A stretch of 64,000 bases of DNA from Devosia sp. Root436 (lineage in GTDB: Bacteria; Pseudomonadota; Alphaproteobacteria; Rhizobiales; Devosiaceae): the NCBI RefSeq assembly GCF_001426345.1, contig NZ_LMEM01000009.1, positions 326,540-390,539 on the forward strand, written 5' to 3'. The notes below the pieces were generated by a model. It saw nothing but the letters and a program-made list of their open reading frames with translations. It was not told the origin of the DNA and searched no databases. Below are positions 8,981 through 17,070 of the stretch, piece by piece. Position numbers and translations under genes: made by a program. The number at the start of each line of letters is the position of its first letter. Within the stretch, counting starts at the first letter, position 1.

Positions 8981-10132
8981 CTAAAGAAGGTCGGCCTGGG
9001 CCAGGTCACGCAGCAACTGGCTGGCGCCATAGGTCCAGGGCGGACATTGGGTGGAGAGGTTCACCCTGTTAGATAGGGTACCCAGCTCGGATGTCGAGAT
9101 CGCGACCACATCGCTCAGCTTGTGGGTAAAGCCCTTGCCGGCACCGCCGCGGTCCTGCACCGGCGCGAACATGGTGCCGAGATAGAGTACCAGGCCATCG
9201 GGGTATTGGTGATGCCCGCCGATCGTCGCCGCCACCAGCGATTCCGGCGTGCGTGAGATCTGGCTCATCGACGAATGGCCCTCCAGCACGAAGCCATCCT
9301 CGCCCTTCACCAGCAGCGAAAGTTCGGATTGCTTGACCGTCTCCAGCGTGAAATCGCCATCGAACAGGCGGAGGAACGGCCCCAGCGAGGCCGAGGCGTT
9401 GTTGTCCTTGGCCTTGCCCAGCAGCAAAGCCGAGCGGCCTTCGACGTCGCGCAGGTTGACGTCATTGCCCAGCGTCGCGCCGATAATGTCGCCCTTGCTG
9501 GTCACCAGCAGCGCCACTTCCGGCTCGGGATTGTTCCAGCTCGACACCGGATGCAGCCCTACTTCGGCGCCATAGCCCACCGAACTCATCGGCTGGCCCT
9601 TGGTGAAGATTTCCGCATCCGGGCCGATGCCGACTTCCAGATACTGGCTCCACACGCCACGCTCGATCAGCGCCGCCTTGACCTTCATCGCCGTGTCCGA
9701 GCCCGGCACCAATGCGCTGAGATCGGTCCCGATCAGCCCCAGAATTTCCCCGCGCAACGAATCCGCCCGAGACTTATCCCCACGGGCCTGTTCTTCGATT
9801 ACCCTCTCCAGCAGCGAAACCACGAAAGTAACGCCCGAGGCCTTGATGGCCTGCAGATCGATGGGAGAAAGCAGGCTCGGCAGGTTGGCATCGCCCTGCC
9901 CGGCCACGGAATTGGCCAGGATTGTATCGGCGGTGCCGAGCGATTGTCCTGCAGCAGTCCGCACATGTTCAGCCGCGCGACCGCTCTCGGCAATATCGCG
10001 CACCGTGGCAAAGCCCCTGGCGGTGATGTCGACAAGCTCATCGTTACGCACCGTAACGATACGTGGATGCGAATGTCCCGGAACGCGGGCCCGCCCCAGC
10101 AGCGTGCCGTCGGGATAATGCCTGTCGCCCAT
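8981..10132 (-). CDS. FAH-family protein, probable 2-keto-3-deoxypentonate dehydratase (XylX-like)
   Basis: A 383-residue protein of the fumarylacetoacetate hydrolase superfamily. Motifs include SPIDLQAIKASGVTFVVSLL, the metal-site region PEPEVALLV (Glu ligands) and GNDVNLRDVEGRSALLLGKAKD, which follow the family pattern. The length and the KASGVTF segment fit the XylX-type dehydratases that turn 2-keto-3-deoxy-D-xylonate or L-arabonate into 2-oxoglutarate semialdehyde in the Weimberg pathway. The next gene downstream encodes a semialdehyde dehydrogenase, which supports this. No pentose dehydrogenase, lactonase or pentonate dehydratase lies in the window. Confidence 0.82.
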   Translation of the reverse strand: MGDRHYPDGTLLGRARVPGHSHPRIVTVRNDELVDITARGFATVRDIAESGRAAEHVRTAAGQSLGTADTILANSVAGQGDANLPSLLSPIDLQAIKASGVTFVVSLLERVIEEQARGDKSRADSLRGEILGLIGTDLSALVPGSDTAMKVKAALIERGVWSQYLEVGIGPDAEIFTKGQPMSSVGYGAEVGLHPVSSWNNPEPEVALLVTSKGDIIGATLGNDVNLRDVEGRSALLLGKAKDNNASASLGPFLRLFDGDFTLETVKQSELSLLVKGEDGFVLEGHSSMSQISRTPESLVAATIGGHHQYPDGLVLYLGTMFAPVQDRGGAGKGFTHKLSDVVAISTSELGTLSNRVNLSTQCPPWTYGASQLLRDLAQADLL

Positions 10133-10234
10133 GTCGTGCCCCTGAAATGTCAGCGCAGTCAGTACCGCACCGCGGCCCCGGCGTGCAACCGCAGAAAATC
10201 ATACTTTTGTCGATGAACCGATCTCCACACCTCC

Positions 10235-10251
10235 GTTCAACTCCGGTTCAG
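10235..10251 (+). promoter_or_regulatory. GTTCA direct repeat, 11-bp period (candidate response-regulator box)
   Basis: GTTCA at 10235-10239 and 10246-10250, in the context CTCCGTTCA-N6-GTTCAG, 65 bp before the SIMPL gene start. An element with the same spacing and flanks lies before the OmpA-family gene at 12595. An 11-bp period fits one helical turn and is typical of sites bound by OmpR/PhoB-type response regulators. The regulator is unknown. Confidence 0.45.
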
Positions 10252-10315
10252 CTATGCCGCAATACTGACGCAATGGATGGGGAGTAGTCCTCTCGATACC
10301 TTATTGGAGTGTCCC

Positions 10316-11032
10316 ATGCGTCTTGCTGCCCTCGTTCCCTTCGCCCTGATCGCCGGTCTTTCGCTGCCGGCCTATGCCGGCACCATCACCATCGAGGGGC
10401 ACGGCGAAGTCATGGCGGCGCCCGATATGGCGCAGATCAGTTCCGGCGTCACCACGCAGGGCGCCACCGCCCGCGAAGCGCTCGACGCCAACACCAGGGC
10501 CATGGCCGAGCTGATTGCCGAGCTCAAGGCAGACGGCATCGAGGCCCGCGATATCCAGACCTCCGGCTTCTCGGTCAATCCGAACTACGTCTATACCGAC
10601 GAGCGCGATGCCAACGGCTATTCCCTGCCGCCCAAGATCAATGGCTACCAGGTCAGCAACACCGTGACCGTCACCGTGCGCCAGCTCGACAAGCTGGGCA
10701 CCATTCTCGACAAGTCGGTGACCGTCGGCGCCAATACCATCAACGGCGTCAGCTTCTCGGTGGCCGATCCGTCCGAGCTCTACAACGAGGCGCGCAAGGC
10801 CGCCTTCGCCGATGCCCGCGCCAAGGCCGAGCTCTATGCCACCGCCGCCGGCGGCGCGCTGGACGAAATCGTGTCGATTTCCGAAACGCAGGGCTTCAAC
10901 AATCCGCAGCCCTACCCCATGTATGCGCGGGCCGACATGGCCGCCAGTGCGCCCGTGCCGGTCGAGGCGGGCGAGCTGGCCTTCGCCATCAACGTCAACG
11001 TCCAGTGGGAGCTGGATGCCGGCGCCAAATAG
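10316..11032 (+). CDS. Periplasmic SIMPL (DUF541) domain protein
   Basis: A 238-residue secreted protein. A signal peptide is clear (MRLAALVPFALIAGLSLPAYA, cut near residue 21). The mature part has the SIMPL/DUF541 pattern: ITIEGHGEVMAAPDMAQISSG at the start, then the repeated helix-strand unit with GYQVSNTVTVTVR and AFADARAKAELYA. Family members such as E. coli YggE are linked to oxidative-stress phenotypes and some form large rings; the biochemical role is not established. ATG 10316 is preceded by TGGAG at 10305-10309. A GTTCA direct repeat lies upstream. Confidence 0.87.
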   Translation: MRLAALVPFALIAGLSLPAYAGTITIEGHGEVMAAPDMAQISSGVTTQGATAREALDANTRAMAELIAELKADGIEARDIQTSGFSVNPNYVYTDERDANGYSLPPKINGYQVSNTVTVTVRQLDKLGTILDKSVTVGANTINGVSFSVADPSELYNEARKAAFADARAKAELYATAAGGALDEIVSISETQGFNNPQPYPMYARADMAASAPVPVEAGELAFAINVNVQWELDAGAK

Positions 11033-11156
11033 GCGCCTGTCAATTCCCATACCCCTTTCGAGGGGGCTTGGGCGGTGGGGACGATCGGAAATACCGTAGT
11101 CACCCGTCCCCACCAACCTGATCCGGCAAGGCCCTCGCGCAAGCGGGGGCTTTGCT

Positions 11157-11990
11157 TTATCCCGTGATCACTTCCCACAGCATGTTGAGCCCCACCACGA
11201 CCAAAAAGATCGCGAACACATATTTGAGCGTCTTCTGCTCCAGCCGGTGCGCCAAAGCCGCTCCGATCGGTGCACACACGGCGGCCAGCACCGCGACCAG
11301 CACCAGCGCCACCAGGTTGATATAGCCCAGGCTGAGCGGCGGCAGGCCCGCTGCGCCCCAGCCCGAAATGATGAAACCCAGTGTCCCGGACACCGCAATG
11401 GCCACGCCGATCCCCGCCGACGTGCCCACCGCCGCATGCATGGTGGCGCCGAACGCCACCAGCGTCGGCACGGTCAGCGAACCACCGCCAATGCCCATCA
11501 GCGACGAAATATAGCCCACCACGAAGGCCGAAGCCCGATGCGTCGGAGCCGAGCCGTTCAGATGCCCCATCAGCCTGGTCTGAAAGGCGAAGATAATGTT
11601 GGCCGCGATCACGAAGGCCATCACCGCGAAGACGATGCGCAGCACGTCGCCTGAGAACAGCCCCGCCATCAGCCCGCCGATAAACGTACCGGCGACGATG
11701 AAGGGGGCCCATAGCCGCAACACCTTGAGGTCCAGCGCACCGCGCTTGTAATGCGCCCGCGCGCTCATAATGCCGGTGGGAATGATGATGGCGAGCGAGG
11801 TGCCCACCGCCACATGCTGCACCACGTCGGTATCATAGCCCAGCAGCAGCAGCGCATTGCTCAGTGCCGGCACGATGATCGCCCCACCACCGATGCCCAG
11901 CAGGCCCGCGGCGACGCCAGATACCACCCCGGTCACCATCAGCCCAAGCACGAAGGGCCAGTAACCGGCCAGCGTCGCCCAATCCATCAA
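11157..11990 (-). CDS. TSUP (TauE/SafE) family membrane transporter
   Basis: A 277-residue inner-membrane protein with 8 or so hydrophobic segments and two copies of the family glycine signature (GLLGIGGGAIIVPAL near residue 30 and SLMGIGGGSLTVPTL near residue 165), reflecting its internal duplication. TSUP proteins move small organic or inorganic sulfur anions such as sulfite, sulfoacetate or taurine-derived compounds. The start ATGA overlaps the stop of the upstream YjbQ gene by 4 bp, so the two are translationally coupled. The substrate is unknown. Confidence 0.87.
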   Translation of the reverse strand: MMDWATLAGYWPFVLGLMVTGVVSGVAAGLLGIGGGAIIVPALSNALLLLGYDTDVVQHVAVGTSLAIIIPTGIMSARAHYKRGALDLKVLRLWAPFIVAGTFIGGLMAGLFSGDVLRIVFAVMAFVIAANIIFAFQTRLMGHLNGSAPTHRASAFVVGYISSLMGIGGGSLTVPTLVAFGATMHAAVGTSAGIGVAIAVSGTLGFIISGWGAAGLPPLSLGYINLVALVLVAVLAAVCAPIGAALAHRLEQKTLKYVFAIFLVVVGLNMLWEVITG

Positions 11991-12409
11991 CGGTCTCCAA
12001 TCAGATGCAGCACCACGTCGCGCCGATGCGGGCGGCGACGATGCTCGAATAGATAAATTCCCTGCCAGGTGCCGAATACCGGCTCGCCCTCGAGCACCGG
12101 TATGCCGATGGTCGTTTGCGTCAGTGCCGCCTTGATATGGGCCGGCATGTCGTCCGGTCCTTCTGTGGTATGGACCAGCCAGTCCATGCCCTCCGGCACG
12201 AGGCGCGCAAAGAAACCGTCGAGGTCCGTCTTGACGTCGGCATCGGCGTTTTCCTGGATCAGCAGCGAGCAGGATGTGTGGCGCACATAGGCCGTCAGCA
12301 GCCCCGTAGCGATATCGGCCGCGGCAACGAACTGCCGCACGGCCGGGGTGAACTCGTAGAGGCCCTGCCCCTGCGTCGGAATTGTGAGCGTATCGACCGA
12401 CTGCTGCAT
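11987..12409 (-). CDS. YjbQ/UPF0047 family protein
   Basis: A 140-residue protein of the UPF0047/YjbQ family, small barrel proteins for which weak thiamine-phosphate-synthase activity has been reported. The signatures HTSCSLLIQENADADVKTDL and GTWQGIYLFEHRRRPHRRDV include the conserved histidines and the C-terminal E-x-R-x3-R motif. Residues before MQQSVDTL in the open frame look non-coding, so ATG 12409 is chosen. It overlaps the TSUP transporter gene by 4 bp. The physiological role is uncertain. Confidence 0.85.
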   Translation of the reverse strand: MQQSVDTLTIPTQGQGLYEFTPAVRQFVAAADIATGLLTAYVRHTSCSLLIQENADADVKTDLDGFFARLVPEGMDWLVHTTEGPDDMPAHIKAALTQTTIGIPVLEGEPVFGTWQGIYLFEHRRRPHRRDVVLHLIGDR

Positions 12410-12594
12410 GGCCTCCGGCCTATCATGTTCCCTCCGTCCCGGCAAAGCGCATCGCGGCCCAATCCGTCCACTCCGCCGCAATGGCGCCACGTTCGGCCGG
12501 CCACGCTCCTCCCGCCCGCACCGGGAACCATCGCTCAACCCAGGCGTTGCGGGCCTTGCGGGGAGAAAGCATGGCCCAAACTGTCCGACGCTCC

Positions 12595-12611
12595 GTTCAG
12601 TTTGCGTTCAG
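12595..12611 (+). promoter_or_regulatory. GTTCA direct repeat upstream of OmpA-family gene
   Basis: GTTCA at 12595-12599 and 12606-12610, 11 bp apart, in the context CTCCGTTCA-N6-GTTCAG, 53 bp before the start. This is the same arrangement as at 10235-10251 before another exported protein, suggesting one response regulator controls both. Confidence 0.45.
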
Positions 12612-12663
12612 ACTGGCCTCGTGATGCTTGGCTCAAGCGTCAACCGACATAAAGGAAAGAACA

Positions 12664-14892
12664 ATGCGCCTTAGAAATTGGCTCCTCACCGGCACCAGCA
12701 TCGGTCTGATGGCCCTGTTGCCGCTGACCGTGCGCGCGCAGGACGGCGATCTCGTCGCTGCCTACCAGGCCTATGCAGCCGCTCAGGCATCCGGTGACGC
12801 CGCCGCGCTCGAGGCCGCACAGGCCAGCCTGACCGAACTGTGCATCGTGGCTGGCTATGCCAGCATCGACGAATGCATCGCCGCTATTTCCGCACCGGCT
12901 GCCGAGCCCGCACCCGCCGAAGAACCCGCACCCGAAGCCGCGCCGGCCGAGGAAGCGCCTGTTGCCGAGGAAGCGCCCGCCGAGCCCGCGCCTGTCGAGG
13001 CCGAACCGGCACCGGCTCCCGAGCCGGAAGTCGCCGTTGAACCCGAGCCGACGCCCGAACCGGAACCTGCCCCTGAGCCCGCTCCGGAGCCGACCCCGGT
13101 TGAAGAGCCTGCCCCTGCACCCGAGCAGCCTGCCGAACAGCCTGCTCCCGTGGCCGAAGAACCCGCCCCTGTCGCCGAAGAGCCCGCTCCGGCGGCCGAA
13201 GAAGCGCCTGTGGTCGAGGAGGCGCCGGTTGAAGAACCTGCCCCCGAGGCTCCGGCTGCCACGGTCGACATTTCTGCGGACCTGCAGGTCCAGATCGATC
13301 TCTACAACGCTGCCATCGCCGACCTGATGGCCGGTGGTGACGCCGCTGCGGCCCAGGCCCAGATGGCCGATGCCCAGGCCCAGATTGCCGCGCTTTGCGC
13401 TGGGGCCGGCTTTGCCGATATCGACTCCTGCCTTGCCCAGTATGGCTTGAGCTTGCCCGTGGTTCCCACGCTGCCTGCTGCGGCCGAACAGCCTGCTGCC
13501 GAGCAGCCGGCCGCTGAAGAGCCTATCACTGAAGAGCCGGCTCCGGCTGAGCCAGCCCCGGCCACCGATCCTGCGGCACCGGCCGACCCGGCTGCCATGC
13601 CCACCGAGCCCGTACCTGAAGGCACGGCCGGCGAAGCGGCACCTCTGACCGACTCGGGCAAGGAAGCCACGTCTGCCCAACCGGCCGCCACGGGCGAGGC
13701 CGCACCTGCCGCTGATGCAGAAGCCCCGGCCGAAATGGAAGCCGAGGTCGTCACGGTTGAAACGCTGCCCGAAAGCGATGCTGCGGCGCAGTCCGAGGCC
13801 ATCGAGGCATTTGCGGCAGCACCGGCCGCCGCTGCCGAAGAAGGCACCGAGGTAACCGCCACTGAAAATACCACGGTTACCCAGACGGTCGTAAATAACT
13901 ACATCAACAACATAACGAACAACACGACCAACAATACAACCAACACCACGGTCAACGGCGACGTCACGAACAACACTCAGACCAATATTGGCCAGCAGAA
14001 CAACGTGACGGTCGTAGAGCAGTCGCCTGTAACGTCCGCCAGCACCGGCGACCTCATCACCCAGGTCATCCTGCAGGTCGGTACGCAGCTCGTGGTGAAT
14101 TCGATCGGCCAGGACACCGATCGCTTCTACAATCCGCAGGAAGACGAGATCTTCTACGAGAACCTGAGCAATGGCCGCGTACGCGAGGTCATCACGCGCC
14201 CGGACGGTACCCGGATCGTGACCGTTCGCAATCGCAACGGTGACGTCCTTCGTCGTTCGCGCTTCACGCCCGACGGTCAGGAATACGTGCTCGCCAACTT
14301 CGACGAGCAGTATTACGACAATCTCATCGAATGGCGTGATCCGGGCCAGGATTTGCCGCCACTGCGTCTCGACATCCCGGTCCAGGACTATGTGCTGGAT
14401 GCCCGGAATGCCGATCAGGACGAGCTGGAAATCTTCTTTGCCCAGCCGCCGGTCGAGCAGGTTGCCCGCCTCTACTCCATCGATGAGGTCAAGCGCTCTG
14501 CCCGTATTCGTGACAGCGTGCGTCGGCTGGAAGTCGGTGGCCTGACCTTCGATACCGGCGAAGCCACCATCGGCCGGGACCAGGTCGGCAATCTGTCGGC
14601 CGTCGCCAACGCCATGCTGGCCTTGCTGGAGCGTGACCCCCGCGAAACCTTCCTCATCGAAGGCCATACCGACGCCGTGGGTTCGGAAATCTCCAACCTC
14701 GGCCTGTCGGACCAGCGCGCCGCCACGGTGGCCCGCATCCTGACCGACTTCTATGGCGTCCCGCCGGAAAACCTGGCCACCCAGGGCTATGGCGAGCGCT
14801 ACCTCAAGGTCCGCACCGAAGCGGCCGAACGTGAAAACCGTCGCGTCACTATCCGCCGCATCACGCCGCTGATCACCGTCGCGGCCCACTGA
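12664..14892 (+). CDS. Large OmpA-family envelope protein with Pro/Ala/Glu-rich and Asn/Thr-rich segments
   Basis: A 742-residue exported protein. Signal peptide: MRLRNWLLTGTSIGLMALL, cut after VRAQ near residue 25. Residues 80-200 are a proline, alanine and glutamate-rich low-complexity region (many EPAPE units), followed by a short Cys-containing helical repeat (residues about 48-75 and again 215-265), a second Pro/Ala/Glu region, and an Asn/Thr-rich stretch near residues 410-450. A proline-poor domain with DGTRIVTVRNRNGD follows. Residues 620-735 are an OmpA peptidoglycan-binding domain, with the key pattern IEGHTDAVGSEISNLGLSDQR. It likely links outer envelope structures to peptidoglycan. 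RBS AAAGGAAAG precedes ATG 12664, and a terminator follows the gene. Confidence 0.85.
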   Translation: MRLRNWLLTGTSIGLMALLPLTVRAQDGDLVAAYQAYAAAQASGDAAALEAAQASLTELCIVAGYASIDECIAAISAPAAEPAPAEEPAPEAAPAEEAPVAEEAPAEPAPVEAEPAPAPEPEVAVEPEPTPEPEPAPEPAPEPTPVEEPAPAPEQPAEQPAPVAEEPAPVAEEPAPAAEEAPVVEEAPVEEPAPEAPAATVDISADLQVQIDLYNAAIADLMAGGDAAAAQAQMADAQAQIAALCAGAGFADIDSCLAQYGLSLPVVPTLPAAAEQPAAEQPAAEEPITEEPAPAEPAPATDPAAPADPAAMPTEPVPEGTAGEAAPLTDSGKEATSAQPAATGEAAPAADAEAPAEMEAEVVTVETLPESDAAAQSEAIEAFAAAPAAAAEEGTEVTATENTTVTQTVVNNYINNITNNTTNNTTNTTVNGDVTNNTQTNIGQQNNVTVVEQSPVTSASTGDLITQVILQVGTQLVVNSIGQDTDRFYNPQEDEIFYENLSNGRVREVITRPDGTRIVTVRNRNGDVLRRSRFTPDGQEYVLANFDEQYYDNLIEWRDPGQDLPPLRLDIPVQDYVLDARNADQDELEIFFAQPPVEQVARLYSIDEVKRSARIRDSVRRLEVGGLTFDTGEATIGRDQVGNLSAVANAMLALLERDPRETFLIEGHTDAVGSEISNLGLSDQRAATVARILTDFYGVPPENLATQGYGERYLKVRTEAAERENRRVTIRRITPLITVAAH

Positions 14893-14913
14893 TCGCTGCC
14901 AAACAGCACTTTG

Positions 14914-14946
14914 AAAGGCCGGGCCTAGCGCCCGGCCTTTTGCTTT
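14914..14946 (+). terminator. Rho-independent terminator after OmpA-family gene
   Basis: A perfect 10-bp stem, AAAGGCCGGG with CCCGGCCTTT, encloses a 7-nt loop and is followed by TGCTTTT, 21 bp after the stop codon. Confidence 0.85.
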
Positions 14947-15012
14947 TGCATCGGTGCCTTGCCAGATGGCCAGAAATTGCTATCTCAGCAGCACTGAGTG
15001 CTGGAGCATCCC

Positions 15013-15528
15013 ATGAAGCGGCTGGAAATCTTCGTCGAGAGCGTCATCCTGGCGTCTCGCTGGCTGCTGGTGGCGTTCTATATCGGCCTGAGTCTGGCGC
15101 TTGCATTTTATGCCGTCAGCTTCGGTTTCAAGCTTTGGGATTTCGCCAGCCATATGATCGGCATGGACGAGACCGAGACTATCCTCAAGATCCTGGGCCT
15201 GATTGACGCAGCGCTGATCGCCAGCCTCGTCGTCATGGTCATCATCTCGGGCTACGAGAACTTCGTCTCGCGCTTTGACAATGAGGACGACGTGCATTGG
15301 CTCGGCCAGATCGATGCCGGTTCGCTCAAGATCAAGGTGGCATCGACCATCGTGGCCATCTCCTCGATCCACCTGCTGCAGATATTCCTCAACGTACCGC
15401 AATACACAGACAACCAGATCATGTGGTACACGATCCTGCACCTCACCTTCATCGTATCGGCGCTATTCCTGGCCCTGATCGACCGGATTTCGAAGAAGCC
15501 GGGCAAGGCAAAAAGGCCTGATATCTGA
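15013..15528 (+). CDS. YqhA/UPF0114 family membrane protein
   Basis: A 171-residue inner-membrane protein of the UPF0114 (TIGR00645) family. It has about four hydrophobic segments (residues 10-35, 50-75, 105-125, 137-157) and the conserved central loop ENFVSRFDNEDD followed by GSLKIKVASTIVAISSIHLL. Family function is not established. ATG 15013 is preceded by CTGGAG; a GTG at 14998 would add five residues. It appears monocistronic. Confidence 0.87.
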   Translation: MKRLEIFVESVILASRWLLVAFYIGLSLALAFYAVSFGFKLWDFASHMIGMDETETILKILGLIDAALIASLVVMVIISGYENFVSRFDNEDDVHWLGQIDAGSLKIKVASTIVAISSIHLLQIFLNVPQYTDNQIMWYTILHLTFIVSALFLALIDRISKKPGKAKRPDI

Positions 15529-15708
15529 AATTTTTTGTCGCAGTGCCTGTTCAGCCCCTTCTGGAAGGCCGATTCCGGACTGACAATCCATTGAATCAAA
15601 AGCGCTATTTTCGCCGCAACAAACTGCGCATAGCGTGATCACGCTTTCGGGAACGAAAACAAAAAGCCTGCGTTTCTTTGCCATACGGTGAAACAAAGGA
15701 GCGAACTC

Positions 15709-16110
15709 ATGGCTATCCCTGAACGCGATACCGTTTATACCAACGACGGCAACCGGACGGTCTATACCCGCGAAAGCAGCGGTACCGGCTGGTTCGTCGG
15801 CATCATCGTCGCCCTGGCCCTCCTGGCCATCGGCTACCTGGTGTTCTCCGCCAATTCGGGCCCGTCAACCACGGTTGACGTGAACGGCGCCCCCATGACG
15901 ACCGAAGCCCCGGCCGATCCGGCTCTGGCTCCGGCTCCGATGACGGAAGCCCCCGCGGCTCCCGCGACTGACGCCGCCCCGATGACCGAGGCTCCGGCCG
16001 CTCCGGCGACTGATGCGGCCCCTGCGACTGACGCGGCTCCCGCTACGGAAGCCCCTGCTGTCGAGGCTCCGGCCACCGACGCTGCTCCGGCTGCCGAGCC
16101 TGCCGTCTAA
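15709..16110 (+). CDS. Small single-pass membrane protein with Ala/Pro/Thr-rich tail
   Basis: A 133-residue protein of unrecognised family. Residues 1-27 are polar, residues 28-48 form one transmembrane helix (WFVGIIVALALLAIGYLVF), and the rest is a repeated low-complexity tail built from units such as TEAPAAPATDAAP. The topology is probably a cytoplasmic N-terminus and an extracytoplasmic tail. RBS AAAGGAG precedes ATG 15709, and a strong terminator follows. The tail composition recalls the linker regions of the OmpA-family protein two genes upstream. Its function is unknown. Confidence 0.75.
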   Translation: MAIPERDTVYTNDGNRTVYTRESSGTGWFVGIIVALALLAIGYLVFSANSGPSTTVDVNGAPMTTEAPADPALAPAPMTEAPAAPATDAAPMTEAPAAPATDAAPATDAAPATEAPAVEAPATDAAPAAEPAV

Positions 16111-16170
16111 CAACGGCATCCAACCTACCTTCCGGATACCATCGGCCCTCCCTCCGACGGTATCAAAGGA

Positions 16171-16200
16171 GACCCCGGCTACCCCGCCGGGGTCTTGCTT
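16171..16200 (+). terminator. Rho-independent terminator
   Basis: A 9-bp stem, GACCCCGGC with GCCGGGGTC, a 6-nt loop and a trailing TTGCTTTT lie 60 bp after the small membrane protein gene. Confidence 0.8.
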
Positions 16201-16287
16201 TTCGGCGCGTCACTACGCCCTGCCCGGCTACCTTGCGCTGGCCCCTCTGCGTCCCCATGTGCGGAAACAACAATGAAGGGAGAACCC

Positions 16288-16971
16288 ATGTTCAACATCG
16301 ACCAGATCGTCAAAGCTCTCCAGACCGACCCCAATGCCCAGCGCACAGCCATGACCGGTGCGGCGGGCCTCGCTGCCGGCATGCTGCTAAGCGGGGGCGG
16401 CCTGGGCAAGCTTGCCGGCAATGCCGCCAAGCTCGGTGCCGTCGCTGCCGTGGGCGGCCTCGCCTATAATGCCTGGCAGAACTACCAGAAAAACCAGCAG
16501 GGCGCCCAGGCACCCGCGCAGGATGCGTTCATTCCGCCCGCCGGTGATGCCGAGGCACATGAGGAACTGGGTAAGACCCTCGTCCGCGCCATGATATCAG
16601 CCGCCAAGGCCGACGGCCGCATCGACGCCGACGAGAAGGAAGCCATCTTCAGCAAGCTCGAGACCATGAACCTTTCCTCCGAGGAAAAGGCCTGGGTGTT
16701 CGACGAACTGTCGAGTCCGCTCGATATCAATGCCGTGGCCGCCCGTGCCGATACACCCGAGCATGCCACCGAGATTTACGCCGCCTCGCTGGTGGCAATC
16801 ACCGCCGACACCGCTTCCGAGCGCGCCTATCTCGACGCGCTGGCCTCCAAGCTCCGACTGGCCCCGGCCCTGGTTGCCGAGATCCACAAGGCGGCCGGTG
16901 AAAAGGCGCCCGAGCCCGCGGCAGCACCCGCCGCGCCCTTCGCCTACACCCCGTCCGCCAGCAACGTCTGA
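16288..16971 (+). CDS. DUF533/TerB-like protein
   Basis: A 227-residue protein of the DUF533 family. Residues 25-65 are glycine and alanine-rich and hydrophobic (AGLAAGMLLSGGGLGKLAG), a possible membrane-associated segment. Residues 95-205 form a helical TerB-like domain with MISAAKADGRIDADEKEAIF, an acidic loop pattern that in TerB proteins binds metal. The C-terminus is Pro/Ala-rich. RBS AAGGGAG lies just before ATG 16288. E. coli YebE belongs here; the role of the family is not known, though stress links are often suggested. Confidence 0.82.
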   Translation: MFNIDQIVKALQTDPNAQRTAMTGAAGLAAGMLLSGGGLGKLAGNAAKLGAVAAVGGLAYNAWQNYQKNQQGAQAPAQDAFIPPAGDAEAHEELGKTLVRAMISAAKADGRIDADEKEAIFSKLETMNLSSEEKAWVFDELSSPLDINAVAARADTPEHATEIYAASLVAITADTASERAYLDALASKLRLAPALVAEIHKAAGEKAPEPAAAPAAPFAYTPSASNV

Positions 16972-16980
16972 TCGGGCAAG

Positions 16981-17000
16981 CCGCGCGCTTCGGCGCGCGG
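16981..17000 (+). terminator. Hairpin with TTCG loop after DUF533 gene
   Basis: An 8-bp stem, CCGCGCGC with GCGCGCGG, is closed by a TTCG tetraloop 9 bp after the stop. There is no T-run, so termination may be weak. Confidence 0.6.
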
Positions 17001-17070
17001 TTACATCCCTGTGCGTTCTTGATCGCATCTGCCGGTCGAGCCATCTGTGACCCAACCAGGAGTCACCCAG

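Noticed and set aside
7400-9076. A 558-residue plus-strand frame over the aldehyde dehydrogenase gene
   Set aside because: It is antisense to a complete aldehyde dehydrogenase with all active-site motifs.
12900-13270. Repeated EPAPE-coding units considered as a CRISPR array
   Set aside because: The repeats are in-frame, degenerate and of variable length inside a coding region, with no fixed repeat or unique spacers.
12640-14889. A 749-residue Gly/Arg-rich frame opposite the OmpA-family gene
   Set aside because: It is the antisense image of the Pro/Ala/Glu repeats; the plus-strand gene has a signal peptide, RBS, OmpA domain and terminator.
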